Origin: Harmothoe impar
Lineage: Eukaryota > Annelida > Polychaeta > Phyllodocida > Polynoidae
Direction: 5' to 3'
NCBI GenBank assembly: GCA_947462335.1
Contig: OX381708.1
Coordinates: 4,278,001 to 4,342,000, forward strand
Length of the DNA stretch: 64,000 nucleotides
Shown: one piece after another, positions 20,390 to 32,067 of the stretch
Layout: each line of letters starts with the position of its first letter
Position numbering within the stretch: the first letter of the stretch is position 1
Position numbers and translations under genes: made by a program
The notes under the pieces: generated by a model
The model's database searches: none
Told to the model about the DNA's origin: nothing
Seen by the model: only the letters and a program-made list of their open reading frames with translations

Positions 20390-20997
20390 CGTAAATGATT
20401 ATTTAAAAAATAGTATGGAGATCTCTTAAGTGGAGTAAGAAGATCACCCCATAGCACAGAATACAGAAACACTATTACTTTGATACAAATGTTGTATGTA
20501 GATATACCAATAAGAAGACCACACAATGCACTACGAGGTAAGTTTCTGATCCGTATGAAAGATTTGATCAATCCATGGTTATTATTTCTATAAGATATTT
20601 TGAACATCTTCACAAGGTGATTTTGGTATTATATACAAGTAGTTCTGTTATTAATCAGTCAATATAGGAACCTGAAATGAACACATCTTTTCTAAATCAC
20701 TCAGTTTATTCATATATTTGATACAGTATGGAAGCGACCATCATCTCAGTAACATCTCATCACATTTTTTCTAAAGCCTGGTGCATAGTGTGGCAATGAA
20801 TTCTTTTCATATATAGTGTATATTATAGACATGAGATGTGTTAAATATCACTATAAGTTATCGAATGATACACAGTGGAATGTAATATAAATTGGTCTGT
20901 TCAAGCGATACTGATGGCTCCCGATTCAATATGACAAAGCCACACCAAAAAAGATAAGTTTGAAAAAATGATTGGAGTGAGCAAAAATCTTGTTTTC

Positions 20998-21675
20998 CTA
21001 CAAATAAATTTCATGAGTTAACATAGGTGATTCCATCTGGCAAGAAAGTATTGCACCCAGCTCCCCCTGGCCACCCTCGTCTACATCCGGGAACCTCAGG
21101 TCATGGAAGTGCTGCCCGGGGCTGAAGCAGCAGCTGAGGGGGCTGCCCGGCACTGTGTACGGATCCAGCACCGCTGCTGACCGGTCCTTAGCGCTGCAGT
21201 GGTACACGCTGATCTCCGTAGCCAGCGACTGGTCAGCGCCTGCCCCTGGGAAGCAGTAGAGGTACTGGCGGTTAACGAGTGTTGCGGGGCTCAGGTCTGA
21301 CTCGTGGTTGTTCAACATGCCCTGTTCTCGGTACAACAAAGATGGCTGCTTCACCTGCTGCTGTTGTTGCCTGCTGGGCGACTCCCTCACTGCTGCAGTG
21401 CCCTCCTCTGATGTCTGCCTCTTACGCACCCCCTGCCGGACTGGTCCATTCAGCCTCACCACCCTCTTCTGATGTCTGCCTCTTACGCACCCCTGCCGGA
21501 CTGGTCCGATCAGGCTCGGGGGTGTCAGGAGTGCAGACCCAGGGGGTGAAGGAGGCCTGCCCGCTGCTGATGGAGGCCAGGAGGCGGTGTGGGGGCTGCA
21601 GCGTGCACACCTGTCGCTTGAACGTCCACAGGCCCTGGAAGTACGCCCACAGCCTGCCCCCGCCATGCTCTCCAT
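20998..21675 (-). pseudogene. U3 DUF6314-like gene, two frameshifts plus C-terminal deletion
   Basis: The C run after the start region is 5 instead of 6 bases (21657-21661), shifting the frame directly after MESMAG. A run of 5 instead of 4 C (21429-21433) shifts it back, so one 225-codon frame exists but its N-terminal half is out of register (GCGRTSRACG...). The FxGxW and GxAxF motifs are lost from that frame, and the C-terminal 50 residues are deleted as in U2. Almost surely not functional. Confidence 0.8.
21401..21521 (-). repeat. U3 60-bp coding minisatellite (2 copies)
   Basis: CCCTCCTCTGA at 21401 and CCCTCTTCTGA at 21462; spacing 61 bp because of the extra C. Confidence 0.85.
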
Positions 21676-22241
21676 GCTGAAAGGTACAAAGCAATGTATA
21701 TGTTTGTGTGGTTTGTTTTAGCAATATTTGACATTTTAAGGGAGTGTTCAGGCAAACTTTGGACTCATAACTCATGACTAAGATTCTTTGCTTTGCTTTT
21801 TGGCTGTAGTTTTATTTATCATTGAGATAGGTAAATTCAATTGATACATTAATACAAATAAGGGTATAACACATTCAAGCATTATATGCAGCCCTTTAAG
21901 GGTTAATAAAATCCAGTATAGTTGTTGCCTTCATTGTCTGTCTCCTTAATTTTGTCACATTACTGACTGGGGGGTAGATGTTTGACAATGTATCTATAGA
22001 CGTGAAAGTAATCATGGTAGTGGCTACTCCGTCATGTGGATACCCATGGTATTAGTGCTGCCCCCTCCCCTGGACCGTGCCAGCCCCACAAAGGGTGTGA
22101 CTATTTCTTGACAACAAGGGGGGCCCATGTATCCTAACAACAGGGAGTAGTGCATTAGTTAATGCACTATGCAGCCCTTAAGAGGTTAAAGCAGCACTAT
22201 CAACTACACTACATGTGGTTGTGTAAGGTGTTGACTACCTG

Positions 22242-22333
22242 CTTAATGTACATTTACCATTAGTTAGAGACAGAAGAGATTTTGTTACCACTGTACAATA
22301 AACACCATTACCAAGCTTGCTGTTCATTTTGTC
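22242..22333 (+). repeat. U3 92-bp direct repeat, copy B
   Basis: Partner of 20298-20389. Confidence 0.85.
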
Positions 22334-22551
22334 TTTACGTTATGATACTATGCTGGATGAACAATGTAAAGACATGTTCTGCTCCGGGTGAGATTGCAGT
22401 GCCATCTAGAGGGATAGAGCCCAGATAGTGCAGTGAGACTGTGGTGGGGGATATGCTTGCATTGGTGCAGCACACTGTGCTTAAAGGGTTAACTTGTTGT
22501 TAAATGACCACTCCCTGAATTTATCAAATTGGATGAAATAAAAATAAAAAC

Positions 22552-23115
22552 ATGTTTCTTACAGAACTGTCATTTTCTCAGCTGTTTACCAAGGGATTTT
22601 CAAAATTCAAAGTTCCATGAAAAGAAGAGATACGGGGCTACAATGACAGATGCAGCCACAGTATCTAAAGGCGATAATAAGGCCGGGGAAGCGCAAATAC
22701 GCAAATTTTCGGCACTCGGGAATTGGAACAAAATGTTAAAAATCATGTCTGAGAAAAGTCTCATTTCCTCAACTGTTTACCAACCGATTTTCGAAATTCA
22801 AAGTTTCCTGGAAAGAGGAGATTCAGGCCTACAAGTACATATGCAGCCACAGCGCCCAGAGGTGATAAGAAGGCCGGGGCAAGCGTAGAAACGCAAATTT
22901 TCGGCACTCGGAAATTGTGAAAAAGTTGTTAAAATCATTTCTGAGAAAAGTCTCATTTCCTCAGCTGTTTACCAACCGATTTTCGAAATTCAAAGTTTCC
23001 TGAAAAGAGGAGATTCAGGACTACAACCCCCAATGCAGCCACAGTGTCCACAGGCCATAATAAGGCCGGCGCGGACGACGATACGCAAATTTTCGGCACT
23101 CGGAAATTGTGAAAA
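22552..23115 (+). repeat. U3 tandem array, period about 190 bp (3 copies)
   Basis: The core CA(G/A)CTGTTTACCAA recurs at 22579, 22770 and 22962. Confidence 0.88.
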
Positions 23116-23260
23116 AAGCTCTAATGTAGGCTAGAGAAGGCATCCATCTATCCTGGCAGATTACAGCAGCCAACGACAAAGTGCTGTGACTTACTGTTAG
23201 CTAGGAGTGGTGTGTGAAGAGGGGCAAGTGTGTTTTTGGTTGTTTGTTGCTGTGGGAGAT

Positions 23261-23340
23261 CATGAGAAGACTGTGGCCAAGTTTGGTGTGGGGTGAGGGT
23301 CATGAGAAGACTGTGGCCAAGTTTGGTGTGGGGGGTGAGT
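23261..23340 (+). repeat. U3 40-bp doublet
   Basis: CATGAGAAGACTGTGGCCAA twice, period 40. Confidence 0.85.
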
Positions 23341-23927
23341 GAGTGCATAATTAGGGAAAGAATCACTCTGCAGTAAATACCAGATGAGTTCTGAGTGGTC
23401 TAAATAATTTGGTGTTTTAAAAAAAAATTATGTTAGAGATGACAAAGGAGCCAGAATCAATTATCATCATCATGAGTGACCTATATAAGCATAGTTGTTT
23501 GTTGTGAAGGATTTCTTTGGAGGGCCATTTGGGTTGGGTCAGAAATTAAATGATTCACTTCCAAGATGGCTGACCATGCAGGTTTGTTGACATGATTCTG
23601 TGACCAGCATACTATTATGTTGGTGGATGGGTGGATATTGATTAGGAAAGATTTAATAATATAACCTCTGTCTATTGTTAGTGTGAGAGGTTGCTAGTCT
23701 TTCTTGATCTTGATGTAAAATTACAGTTAAAACATGTCTTGTTCAAAAAAGGCCTTTGGCTTTTCAGACCAAATTTTCTCAAGATCACTGTTATGGATTA
23801 TGTCATGTTACACAAGTCGTGACCAGGTTCCCCATGACCCCAGTGACAGCTTGATCACTTTTTTGGTTCATAGTGTAAAAAGAACTTATCCTAGTGGAAA
23901 ACCCATTTGAAGCTATTTCCTTTACAG

Positions 23928-24178
23928 GTGTCTTCCAGCCTGAACTCAAGAGCTGGTGTGACAAGCAACTCGTCTTGATCCATAACCGGTGTGTGGAGGG
24001 AGGGGATGGTTGCCTCTTGTGGACGGGGGCAGCAAGCGGCAAAGGTAAAGACAATAGATACGTAGATATAATAGATGTAATATCGGACACGTTTGATTTA
24101 ATTGCGCTGTTGTTTACGATTGGATTGGCCCGGAGCCGTCGAGTGGCTAGCTCCACTCCTTCTATCAGAAAAAAATAG
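23928..24178 (+). pseudogene. U3 nuclease exon remnant fused to the orphan frame
   Basis: Intact from the acceptor (TTTACAG) to GKGKDNRY (24061), where a deletion of roughly 0.9 kb begins. After about 12 bases (GTAGATATAATA) the sequence resumes in the orphan frame at GATGTAATATCGG, so the reading frame continues as DVISDTFDLIALL and stops at 24178 after an extra A. The whole His-Cys box, the minisatellite and the TATA candidate are gone. It cannot be a nuclease, but it may drive or splice into the U4 ASB gene. Confidence 0.8.
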
Positions 24179-24517
24179 AAAAACCAAAAAAATGGCCAAG
24201 CCCTTTGGGACTTTGGCCTATGCAGCAGAGATTTGACTGTTTTCCTAGGTTCCGGGGGGGTGAAAACTCAGTCCGGACCCAGCTCCCGGAGGCGTGGAGC
24301 ATATAGCTAGGAGCCGAAAGAGACCCCGGCCGGAAATCTTTCCGGTTTTACTATTCCCGGAGGACCCCGAAAGTTAGTTGACGGACACAGGTGTAGAGAA
24401 ACACATTCTTAACCGCGATTTTTGTCAGTGAATGAAATTTTGTTTTGCAGAATGAAAGAATGAGTGCATCTGAAGTTTGTTGTAACCTTTGTGTATTTCT
24501 ATTTGTAGGTGGCCAAG
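24179..24517. other. U3 region upstream of U4 ASB
   Basis: This short stretch is all that is left upstream of ASB, down to the acceptor TCTATTTGTAG at about 24508. There is no TATA motif or minisatellite here. Confidence 0.6.
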
Positions 24518-25945
24518 ATGTCGGCCTACGACGAGGCCTACCTGGAGGGTGACCTTGAGGCGGAGGAGACGCTGGAGGAGAGCCTGTTTGAGGTCATCTT
24601 TAGGAACGACCTGGAGGCGGCCACGTTGCTGGTGACACAGAGTGACGTGGACGTGAGTCGGCCTAACGGGCGTGGTAAGACCATGCTGGGGCTGGCCGTG
24701 GAACACGAGCACGTGCCCATGGTGCGGATGTTGATGGAGAACGGGGCAGACATCAACCAGCCCAGTTTCTGCAGCAACGACTACAGCTTCCAGACCCCCG
24801 TGGTGACGGCCGCCCGCATCCAGCACGAGGAGCTGCTCACCATGTTCCTCACCCAGAAGTGTGAGCTGGACCGGGGGGCCGGCAAGGACGGCAAGTCTGC
24901 CCTCCAGTGGGCCGCCAGTCACGGTAACCTGGGCATGATGAAGGTGCTGTACGAGGCCGGGGCCGACGTCAACTGGACCGGTCCCTTCTGCAACACGGCC
25001 CTGCACTACGCCACTATAGCCGACAAGCCCAACATCGTCCAGTGGTTGCTGGAGAAGGGGGCGGAGGTGACGGTGAACGTGGAGGGGCGGTCTGCACTGC
25101 ACATCGCGTGTGTCAAGGGCTACTCTGACATCATGAAGCAGCTGCTGCTGGCACGCTGCGAGGTGGACAGCTACGACTCGTTCGGCTTCAGCCCGTTCAG
25201 CCTGGCCTGTCTGCTCGGCCACCTGGACATGGTGCGGGACCTGATGCAGCACGCCCGGCCCGGCACCAAGTACAACATGGAGGACGCCCTGCACCGCGCC
25301 GCCGAGTGCGGCCATCTCGAGGTGCTCGAGTTCCTCATCCACAAAGGGGCCGACGTCAACTCTGTCAACAGCAGCGGGGAGTCGGCCTTGTCCATCGCGG
25401 CGCGCGGCCAGCCCGTGTCGGTCAAGCTGCTGCTGGAGAACAAGGCGGTGATCAACGTGGTGGACAAACGCGGCTACAGCCCCTTACAACACGCCATCCT
25501 GCGGGAACAGATCGACGTAGCCGTGTGCCTCATCAAGCACGGTTCCAACCTGCACACCACCTCCTCCCTCATAGACTCTCCCCTACAGAGCGGCTACCCC
25601 ACCTCCAACCCCCTGCTCATCAAGTGCCTCATCGACGCCGGCGTCACCCTCAGCACAGAGAAGTGGTTCACCGTCTACGCCTGTCAGACCAAGCTGCGGG
25701 AGCTGGACTTTCAGTACAACTCCCTGCGCTACCGCCACACCATCGACGCCCAGCGGGACGTGTGGCAGTGGGTGATGGGTAAGATCGGCAAGCCCCGCTC
25801 CCTGCTCGAGTCCTGCCGCACCGCCGCCCGCACCCAGCTCGTCACCTCCTTGGGCGGCAGGAGCATCCTGGCCAACATAGACCAACTCCCCCTGCCTACC
25901 GCCCTCAAGAAATATCTTGCCCTCGAGGATTATTTCCGGATCTGA
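24518..25945 (+). CDS. U4 ASB protein, most divergent copy (475 aa)
   Basis: ATG at 24518, TGA at 25943-25945, frame open throughout. It differs from the majority at Ala146Glu, Asn169Asp, Asp172Asn, Gly188Val, Arg233Leu, Ser361Pro and Ser445Leu, more replacements than any other copy. Several lie in ankyrin-repeat turns or loops that usually contact substrate. It also lacks the putative promoter region (see the U3 remnant upstream). It may be relaxing towards a pseudogene or have altered specificity; sequence alone does not decide. Confidence 0.9.
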   Translation: MSAYDEAYLEGDLEAEETLEESLFEVIFRNDLEAATLLVTQSDVDVSRPNGRGKTMLGLAVEHEHVPMVRMLMENGADINQPSFCSNDYSFQTPVVTAARIQHEELLTMFLTQKCELDRGAGKDGKSALQWAASHGNLGMMKVLYEAGADVNWTGPFCNTALHYATIADKPNIVQWLLEKGAEVTVNVEGRSALHIACVKGYSDIMKQLLLARCEVDSYDSFGFSPFSLACLLGHLDMVRDLMQHARPGTKYNMEDALHRAAECGHLEVLEFLIHKGADVNSVNSSGESALSIAARGQPVSVKLLLENKAVINVVDKRGYSPLQHAILREQIDVAVCLIKHGSNLHTTSSLIDSPLQSGYPTSNPLLIKCLIDAGVTLSTEKWFTVYACQTKLRELDFQYNSLRYRHTIDAQRDVWQWVMGKIGKPRSLLESCRTAARTQLVTSLGGRSILANIDQLPLPTALKKYLALEDYFRI

Positions 25946-28440
25946 GGAATGCATCAGGAAGAACGCTCTGTGGTTGAGACGTTTGGCTAAGACAAAAAGA
26001 CGCTGTATGAGGTGAAGTGGTTCTCCTTTACCTGAAACAGCTCTTATTAGTTTAGGTCTGAAGTTTGTTGGTTTGGAAAATGACAGAATGTGTTGTTGTA
26101 CGATTGATGAAGCCTGTAAAATGTTTGAATACTGCCTTTGTGATGTGTAAGAGGTAGGTATAATGTTAGCACTTCATGAGCACCATGCCATCCTGAAGAG
26201 TTAAATAGATTTCAGTAGCAGGGCATTACATTGAACATGTTTAACATTTTTAGAACTAAAATATGTTCATATATAAACAACTCAGGACGTATTTCTATCC
26301 AATGTACGTTCACACAATGTAGTCACACAATGTAAGCCAAAAGTATTTGATCTGGTCATCAATTTTGCCAGATGACTAAGCTATAGTAAACACGTCTGTC
26401 CATTTGTATCTTATTTTCACCACAACATCATTATTACAGTGGCAAACCGTGTATGCTTAAACTTGTGATAACGTGCCGCAGGTCAGATATTACAGAATAC
26501 TAATCTAATTCACCATGACTTCATTCAACAGGCTGCACACATAGGGACTTACAAATACCAGAAATGACCTGGGTACCTTTTCTTGTCAGTGCCATGGGAA
26601 GTTACCAGAGACTTATTGCCATATATCCAGGTGCACTTCAGATTCCTAGTGGGAATCTGCAATTTGATGCTTGTATGAAATCTCAAAAAAGGGACATGTA
26701 AATCACAGGATGACGATGACCCCTGGCCATACCACACGACTGTCATGTCCGCTCATGTCAATATGCGCTTTCCTGTGATATGTCAAATCTGAAAGATGTG
26801 ATTCATGTCGCTTTGCTTTACATCTAACAAGAGTATAGAAATATAACCAATTCATAGCATCTGGAATACTGCAAAAGTGGACAAATCAGTCAGAAAAAGA
26901 ATTATCATGCTATAATATGGAACATTTACTGCATTAAGTTTATGGAAGATGGCTATGTTATATTTATGTATACTGGTGAGGTTATCATGAGGTACGCTTG
27001 TTCAGGAAGGCATGACAAGCCTTGGGGTGGAGAGTTCTGTAAAGACTATTCAATATGCGTATTATCAAAGGGTACTCATAAAAGAACAGTATTCATTGAA
27101 TGTTCAACTTTCTTTAGATGTAAGGTTTTCAAGATTTTATATGTCTGGATGTTCCTTTGTTCATATTTGAACAGCTAGACAGAAAGGATGAGCCATGCCA
27201 ACATCTTTATAATTTGACTTTAGAAAAAGTAAACAGCCATCCAGTGGAGATCCTTTCTGCCTGCCGGATGCACATATTCAGCTTGCTGAATTATGATAAG
27301 GTGTAAGGTGGGTGAAGATGTCTTATGTTTTCTGGGATATGTGGATGGTGAGAGACTAGGATATTGAGTTTTATTTATAAATGCCTGTACTATTGTATTA
27401 TAGTGTATATATCATGTGAGTAGTCTACCAGTAAGGTATAGGATGCACTAAGTCTTTAGAAGCTGATGATGGTTGATCTTACTCTTTAAGACACAGACTA
27501 ACTTGCTAGTACTGTGTTGATGGATCATACTGGCCCTTCGGCTGTAGCGCCGCAATAACACATGAATCAGAGCACACCAGGATACACAATGTGTGTCACA
27601 AAACATAATGAAGACAAAAACAAAACAAATAAGTGAAATCATGAAAAGATCAATTGAAAAGAAAAATATATATATTCCTAAAAAGAAAGTGACATGAGAA
27701 AACTATGGAACCACCCTTTATTGTTTGATTCAGACTAAGGTTTAATGTACATATACCATTAGCTAGAGACAGCAGAGATTTTGTTACCACTGTACAATAA
27801 ACATCATTACCAGGCTTGCTGTTTCTTTTGTCCGTAAATGATTATTTAAAAAATAGTATGGAGATCTCTTAAGTGGAGTAAGAAGATCACCCCATAGCAC
27901 AGAATACAGAAACACTATTACTTTGATACAAATGTTGTATGTAGATATACCAATAAGAAGACTACACAGTGCACTACGAGGTAAGTTTCTGATCCGTATG
28001 AAAGATTTGATCAATCCATGGTTATTATTTCTATAATATATTTTGAACATCTTCACAAGGTGATTTTGGTATTATATACAAGTAGTTCTGTTATTAATCA
28101 GTCAATATAGGAACCTGAAATGAACACATCTTTTCTAAATCACTCAGTTTATTCATATATTTGATACAGTATGGAAGCGACCATCATCTCAGTAACATCT
28201 CATCACATTTTTTCTAAAGCCTGGTGCATAGTGTGGCAATGAATTCTTTTCATATATAGTGTATATTATAGACATGAGATGTGTTAAATATCACTATAAG
28301 TTATCGAATGATACACAGTGGAATGTAATATAAATTGGTCTGTTCAAGCGATACTGATGGCTCCCGATTCAATATGACAAAGCCACACCAAAAAAGATAA
28401 GTTTGAAAAAATGATTGGAGTGAGCAAAAATCTTGTTTTC
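25946..28440. other. U4 spacer between ASB and DUF6314-like genes
   Basis: As in U2. A 10-bp deletion near 26,500 (AATACTAATCTAATTC) is shared only with U5. The plus small frame at 26942 has lost its usual stop and runs to 27178, which argues against that frame being a gene. Confidence 0.55.
27741..27832 (+). repeat. U4 92-bp direct repeat, copy A
   Basis: Same element as 3110-3201. Confidence 0.85.
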
Positions 28441-29124
28441 CTACAAATAAATTTCATGAGTTAACATAGGTGATTCCATCTGGCAAGAAAGTATTACGCC
28501 CAGCTCCCCGTGGCTACCCTCGTCTACGTCTGGGAACCTCAGGTCATGGAAGTGCTGCCCGGGGCTGAAGCAGCAGCTGAGGGGGCTGCCCGGCACTGTG
28601 TACGGATCCAGCACCGCTGCTGACCGGTCCTTAGCGCTGCAGTGGTACACACTGATCTCCGTAGCCAGCCACTGGTCAGCGCCTGCCCCTGGGAAGCAGT
28701 AGAGGTACTGGCGGTTAACAAGTGTTGCGGGGCTCAGGTCTGACTCGTGGTTGTTCAACATGCCCTGTTCTCGGTACAACAAAGATGGCTGCTTCACCTG
28801 CTGCTGTTGTTGCCTGCTGGGCGACTCCCTCACTGATGCACCGCCCTCCTCTGATGTCTGCCTCTTACGCACCCCTGCTGGACTGGTCCATTCAGCCTCA
28901 CCACCCTCCTCTGACGCCTGCCTCTTACCCACCCCTGCCGGACTGGTCCGATCAGGCTCGGGGGTGTCAGGAGTGCAGACCCAGGGGATGAAGGAGGCCT
29001 GCCCGCTGCTGATGGAGGCCAGGAGGCGGTGTGGGGGCTGCAGCGTGCACACCTGTCGCTTGAACGTCCACAGGCCCTGGAAGTACGCCCACAGCCTGCC
29101 CCCCCCCCCCGCCATGCTCTCCAT
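28441..29124 (-). pseudogene. U4 DUF6314-like gene, C-terminal core deleted (227 codons)
   Basis: ATG at 29124-29122. The C run near the start is 12 bases (29099-29110) instead of 6, adding two glycines in frame (MESMAGGGGRLW). FQGLW replaces the usual FHGLW, as in U3. The body is in frame to GELG, then the shared deletion replaces the last 50 residues with ILSCQMESPMLTHEIYL. Two 20-residue linker repeats. Confidence 0.75.
28844..28963 (-). repeat. U4 60-bp coding minisatellite (2 copies)
   Basis: CCCTCCTCTGA at 28844 and 28904. Confidence 0.88.
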
Positions 29125-29759
29125 GCTGAAAGGTACAAAGCAATGTATATGTCTGTGTGGTTTGTTTTAGCAATATTTGACATTTTAAGGGAGTGTTCAG
29201 GCAAGCCAATACAAAGGGAAAGTTTCCATAATGTTTAGCTGTACACACCTAAACAAATTTAGGGCATTGGGCATGGCAAAATTGCCAACTTGGGTCAACT
29301 CATGACTAAGATTCTTTGCTTTGCTTTTTGGCTGTACTTTAATCATCATTGAGATTCAATTGATACATTAATACAAATAAGGGTATAACACATTCAAGCA
29401 TCATATGCGGCCCTGTAAGGGTTAATAAAATCCAGTATAGTTGTTGCCTTCATTGTCTGTCTCCCTAATTTTGTCACATTACTGACTGGGTGTAGATGTT
29501 TGACAATGTATCTATAGACGTGAAAGTAATCATGGTAGTGGCTACTCCGTCATGTGGATACCCATGGTATTAGTGCTGCCCCCTCCCCTGGACCGTGCCA
29601 GCCCCACAAAGGGAGTGACTATTTCTTAACAACAAGGGGGGCCCATGTATCCTAACAACAGGGTGTAGTGCATTAGTTTATGCACTATGCAGCCCTTAAG
29701 AGGTTAAAGCAGCACTATCAACTACACTAGATGTGGTTGTGTAAGGCGTTGACTACCTG

Positions 29760-29851
29760 CTTAATGTACATTTACCATTAGTTAGAGACAGAAGAGATTT
29801 TGTTACCACTGTACAATAAACACCATTACCAAGCTTGCTGTTCATTTTGTC
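29760..29851 (+). repeat. U4 92-bp direct repeat, copy B
   Basis: Partner of 27741-27832. Confidence 0.85.
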
Positions 29852-30069
29852 TTTACGTTATGATACTATGCTGGATGAACAATATAAAGCCATGTTCTGC
29901 TCCGGGTGAGATTGTGGTGCCATCTAGAGGGATAGAGCCCAGATAGAGCAGTGAGACTGTGGTGGGGGATATGCTTGCATTGGTGCAGCACGCTGTGCTT
30001 AAAGGGTTAACTTGTTGTTAAATGACCACTCCCTGAATTTATCAAATTGGATGAAATAAAAATAAAAAC

Positions 30070-30445
30070 ATGTTTCTTACAGAACTGTCATTTGCTCAGC
30101 TGTTTACCAAGGGATTTTCAAAATTCAAAGTTCCATGAAAAGAGCAGATACGGGGCTACAATGGCAGATGCAGCCACAGTATCTAAAGGTGATAATAAAA
30201 TCGGGAGAGGCGCAAATACGCAAATTTTTGGCACTCGGAAATTGGAACAATATGTTAAAAATGATGTCTGAGAAAAGTCTCATTTCCTCAGCTGTTTACC
30301 AGCCGATTTTCGAAATTCAAAGTTTCCTGGAAAGAGGAGATTCAGGCCTACAAGTGCATATGCAGCCACCGCGCCCGGAGGTGATGATAAGGCCGGGGCA
30401 AACGTAGAAACGCAAATTTTCGGCACTCGGAAATTGTGAAAAAAG
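30070..30445 (+). repeat. U4 tandem array, period about 190 bp (2 copies)
   Basis: Two CAGCTGTTTACCA cores; the second copy has the GTGCATATGCAGCCACCGCG variant. Confidence 0.85.
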
Positions 30446-30588
30446 CTCTAATGTAGGCTAGAGAAGGCATCCATCTATCCTGGCAGATTACAGCAGCCAA
30501 AGACAAAGTGCTGTGACTTACTGTTAGCTAGGAGTGGTGTGTGAAGAGGGGCAAGTGTGTTTTTGGTTGTTTGTTGCTGTGGGAGATC

Positions 30589-30668
30589 ATGAGAAGACTG
30601 TGGCCAAGTTTGGTGTGGGGTGAGGGTCACGAGAAGACTGTGGCCAAGTTTGGTGTGGGGGGTGAGTG
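30589..30668 (+). repeat. U4 40-bp doublet
   Basis: Two copies; the second begins ACGAGAAG. Confidence 0.85.
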
Positions 30669-31265
30669 AGTGCAAAATTAGGGAAAGAATCAGTCTGCAG
30701 TGAATACCAGATGAGTTCTGAGTGGTCTAAATAGTTTGGTATTTTTTTTGAAATTATGTTAGAGATGACAAAGGAGCCAGAATAAATTATCATCATCATG
30801 AGTGACCTATATAGGCATGGTTGTTTGTTGTGAAGGACTTCTTTGGGGGTCCATTTGGGTTGGGTCAGAAATGAAATGATTCAATTCCAAGATGGCTGAC
30901 CATGCAGGTTTGTTGACATGATTCTGTGACCATCATACTATTATGTTGGTGGATGGGTGGATATTGCTTAGGAAGGATTTAATAATATGACCTCTGTCTG
31001 TTGTTAGTGTGAGAGGTTGCTACTCTTTCTTGATCTTGATGTAAAAATTACAGTTAAAACATGTCTTGTTCAAAAAAGGCCTTTGACTTTTCAGACCAAA
31101 TTTTCTCAAGATCACTGTTATGGATTATGTCATGTTACACGAGTCGTGACCAGGTTCCCCATGACCCCAGTGACAGCTTGATCACTTTTTTGGTTCATAG
31201 TATAAAAAGAACTTATCCCAGTAAACATAGAGTGGAAAACCCATTTGAAGCTATTTCCTCTACAG

Positions 31266-31637
31266 GTGTCTTCCAGCCTGAACTCAAGCGCTGGTGTGAC
31301 GAGCAACTTGCTTTGATCCATAACCGGTGTGTGGAGGGAGGGGGTGGTTGCCTCTTGTGGACGGGGGCAGCAAGCGGCAAGGGTAAAGACAATAGATACA
31401 GCGTGAAGGCTGTTACTAAAGTAGAGCTAGGCCTGAAAAACAAGGCAATGTCGGTCCACAGACTGGTCTACATGTTGAAGCACTACGAACCGAGTTTCCT
31501 ATCTCTGCCATACCACGTTGTGCGCGGAAAGCAACCACCTCACCCTTGAGACCCCGAATATGAATGCCGAACGGCGGACCTGCAATCTGATGCGTCACTG
31601 TACAAAGGCTCACAACCCATTTTGCCTGTTACCATAA
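31266..31637 (+). pseudogene. U4 His-Cys-box nuclease exon, frameshifted
   Basis: Carries the same 32-bp deletion (after GAACCGAG) and the same CAT-to-TAT change at the catalytic-type His as U2. The frame ends at 31549. Original-frame sequence is traceable to TAA at 31637. Gly to Ser in NRYSVK and Pro to Ala in KNKAMS are additional differences. Confidence 0.8.
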
Positions 31638-31793
31638 CAGTGCAAATGGTAGTGAATCCAACTCATATATTCTAGATTAAGGTGTTCTTTCGGTGTTCGT
31701 GTTTGATATTTACATGTCGATGGGACTTGGGAAAGTATAGTCAGAAGGTGAAGTGATTCAAGCTGGGCCGCTTCCTTGTCTGAGGCCAGGTAA

Positions 31794-31973
31794 TCCCTGC
31801 CGCTAGGCCGCGTCCCCGTCTGACGTCCAGGATAAGCCTGCCGCTAACGTGCATTCTTGTCTGATGTCCAGGGAAACCCTGCCGCTAACGTGCGTCCTTG
31901 CTTGACACCCAAGTGAACCCTCCCCCTAGTGTATCCTTGTCCGACGTCCAGTGAAACCCTGCCATTAACGTGC
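31794..31973 (+). repeat. U4 40-bp minisatellite (about 4.5 copies)
   Basis: Same unit as U1 and U2; shares the TTGACACCCAAGTG variant with U2. Confidence 0.9.
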
Positions 31974-32002
31974 GCTAAAGGCTATTCCTGTATTTGGACC
32001 TC

Positions 32003-32010
32003 TATAAAAG
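32003..32010 (+). promoter_or_regulatory. U4 TATA-box candidate upstream of U5 ASB
   Basis: TATAAAAG, same context as U1. Confidence 0.45.
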
Positions 32011-32067
32011 ACGGACACTAGGCCTTTACTTGGACTTGAAGTGGATACCCTTATTAAAACCTAATGA

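Larger units (their letters stand above)
18372..20997. other. U3 spacer between ASB and DUF6314-like genes
   Basis: As in U2, plus a 129-bp internal tandem duplication listed below. Short frames at 18985-19182 (-) and 19348-19575 (+) remain open but unrecognised. Confidence 0.55.
21676..23927. other. U3 spacer between DUF6314-like and nuclease genes
   Basis: Noncoding. It shares with U2 the deletion of about 100 bp near 21750. In front of the nuclease exon it has the short form CTTATCCTAGTGGAAA, lacking 8 bp that U1, U2 and U4 have. Confidence 0.55.
29125..31265. other. U4 spacer between DUF6314-like and nuclease genes
   Basis: Noncoding; retains the block of about 100 bp lost from U2 and U3. 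The palindrome right arm is mutated (TTATGCACTA). Confidence 0.55.
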
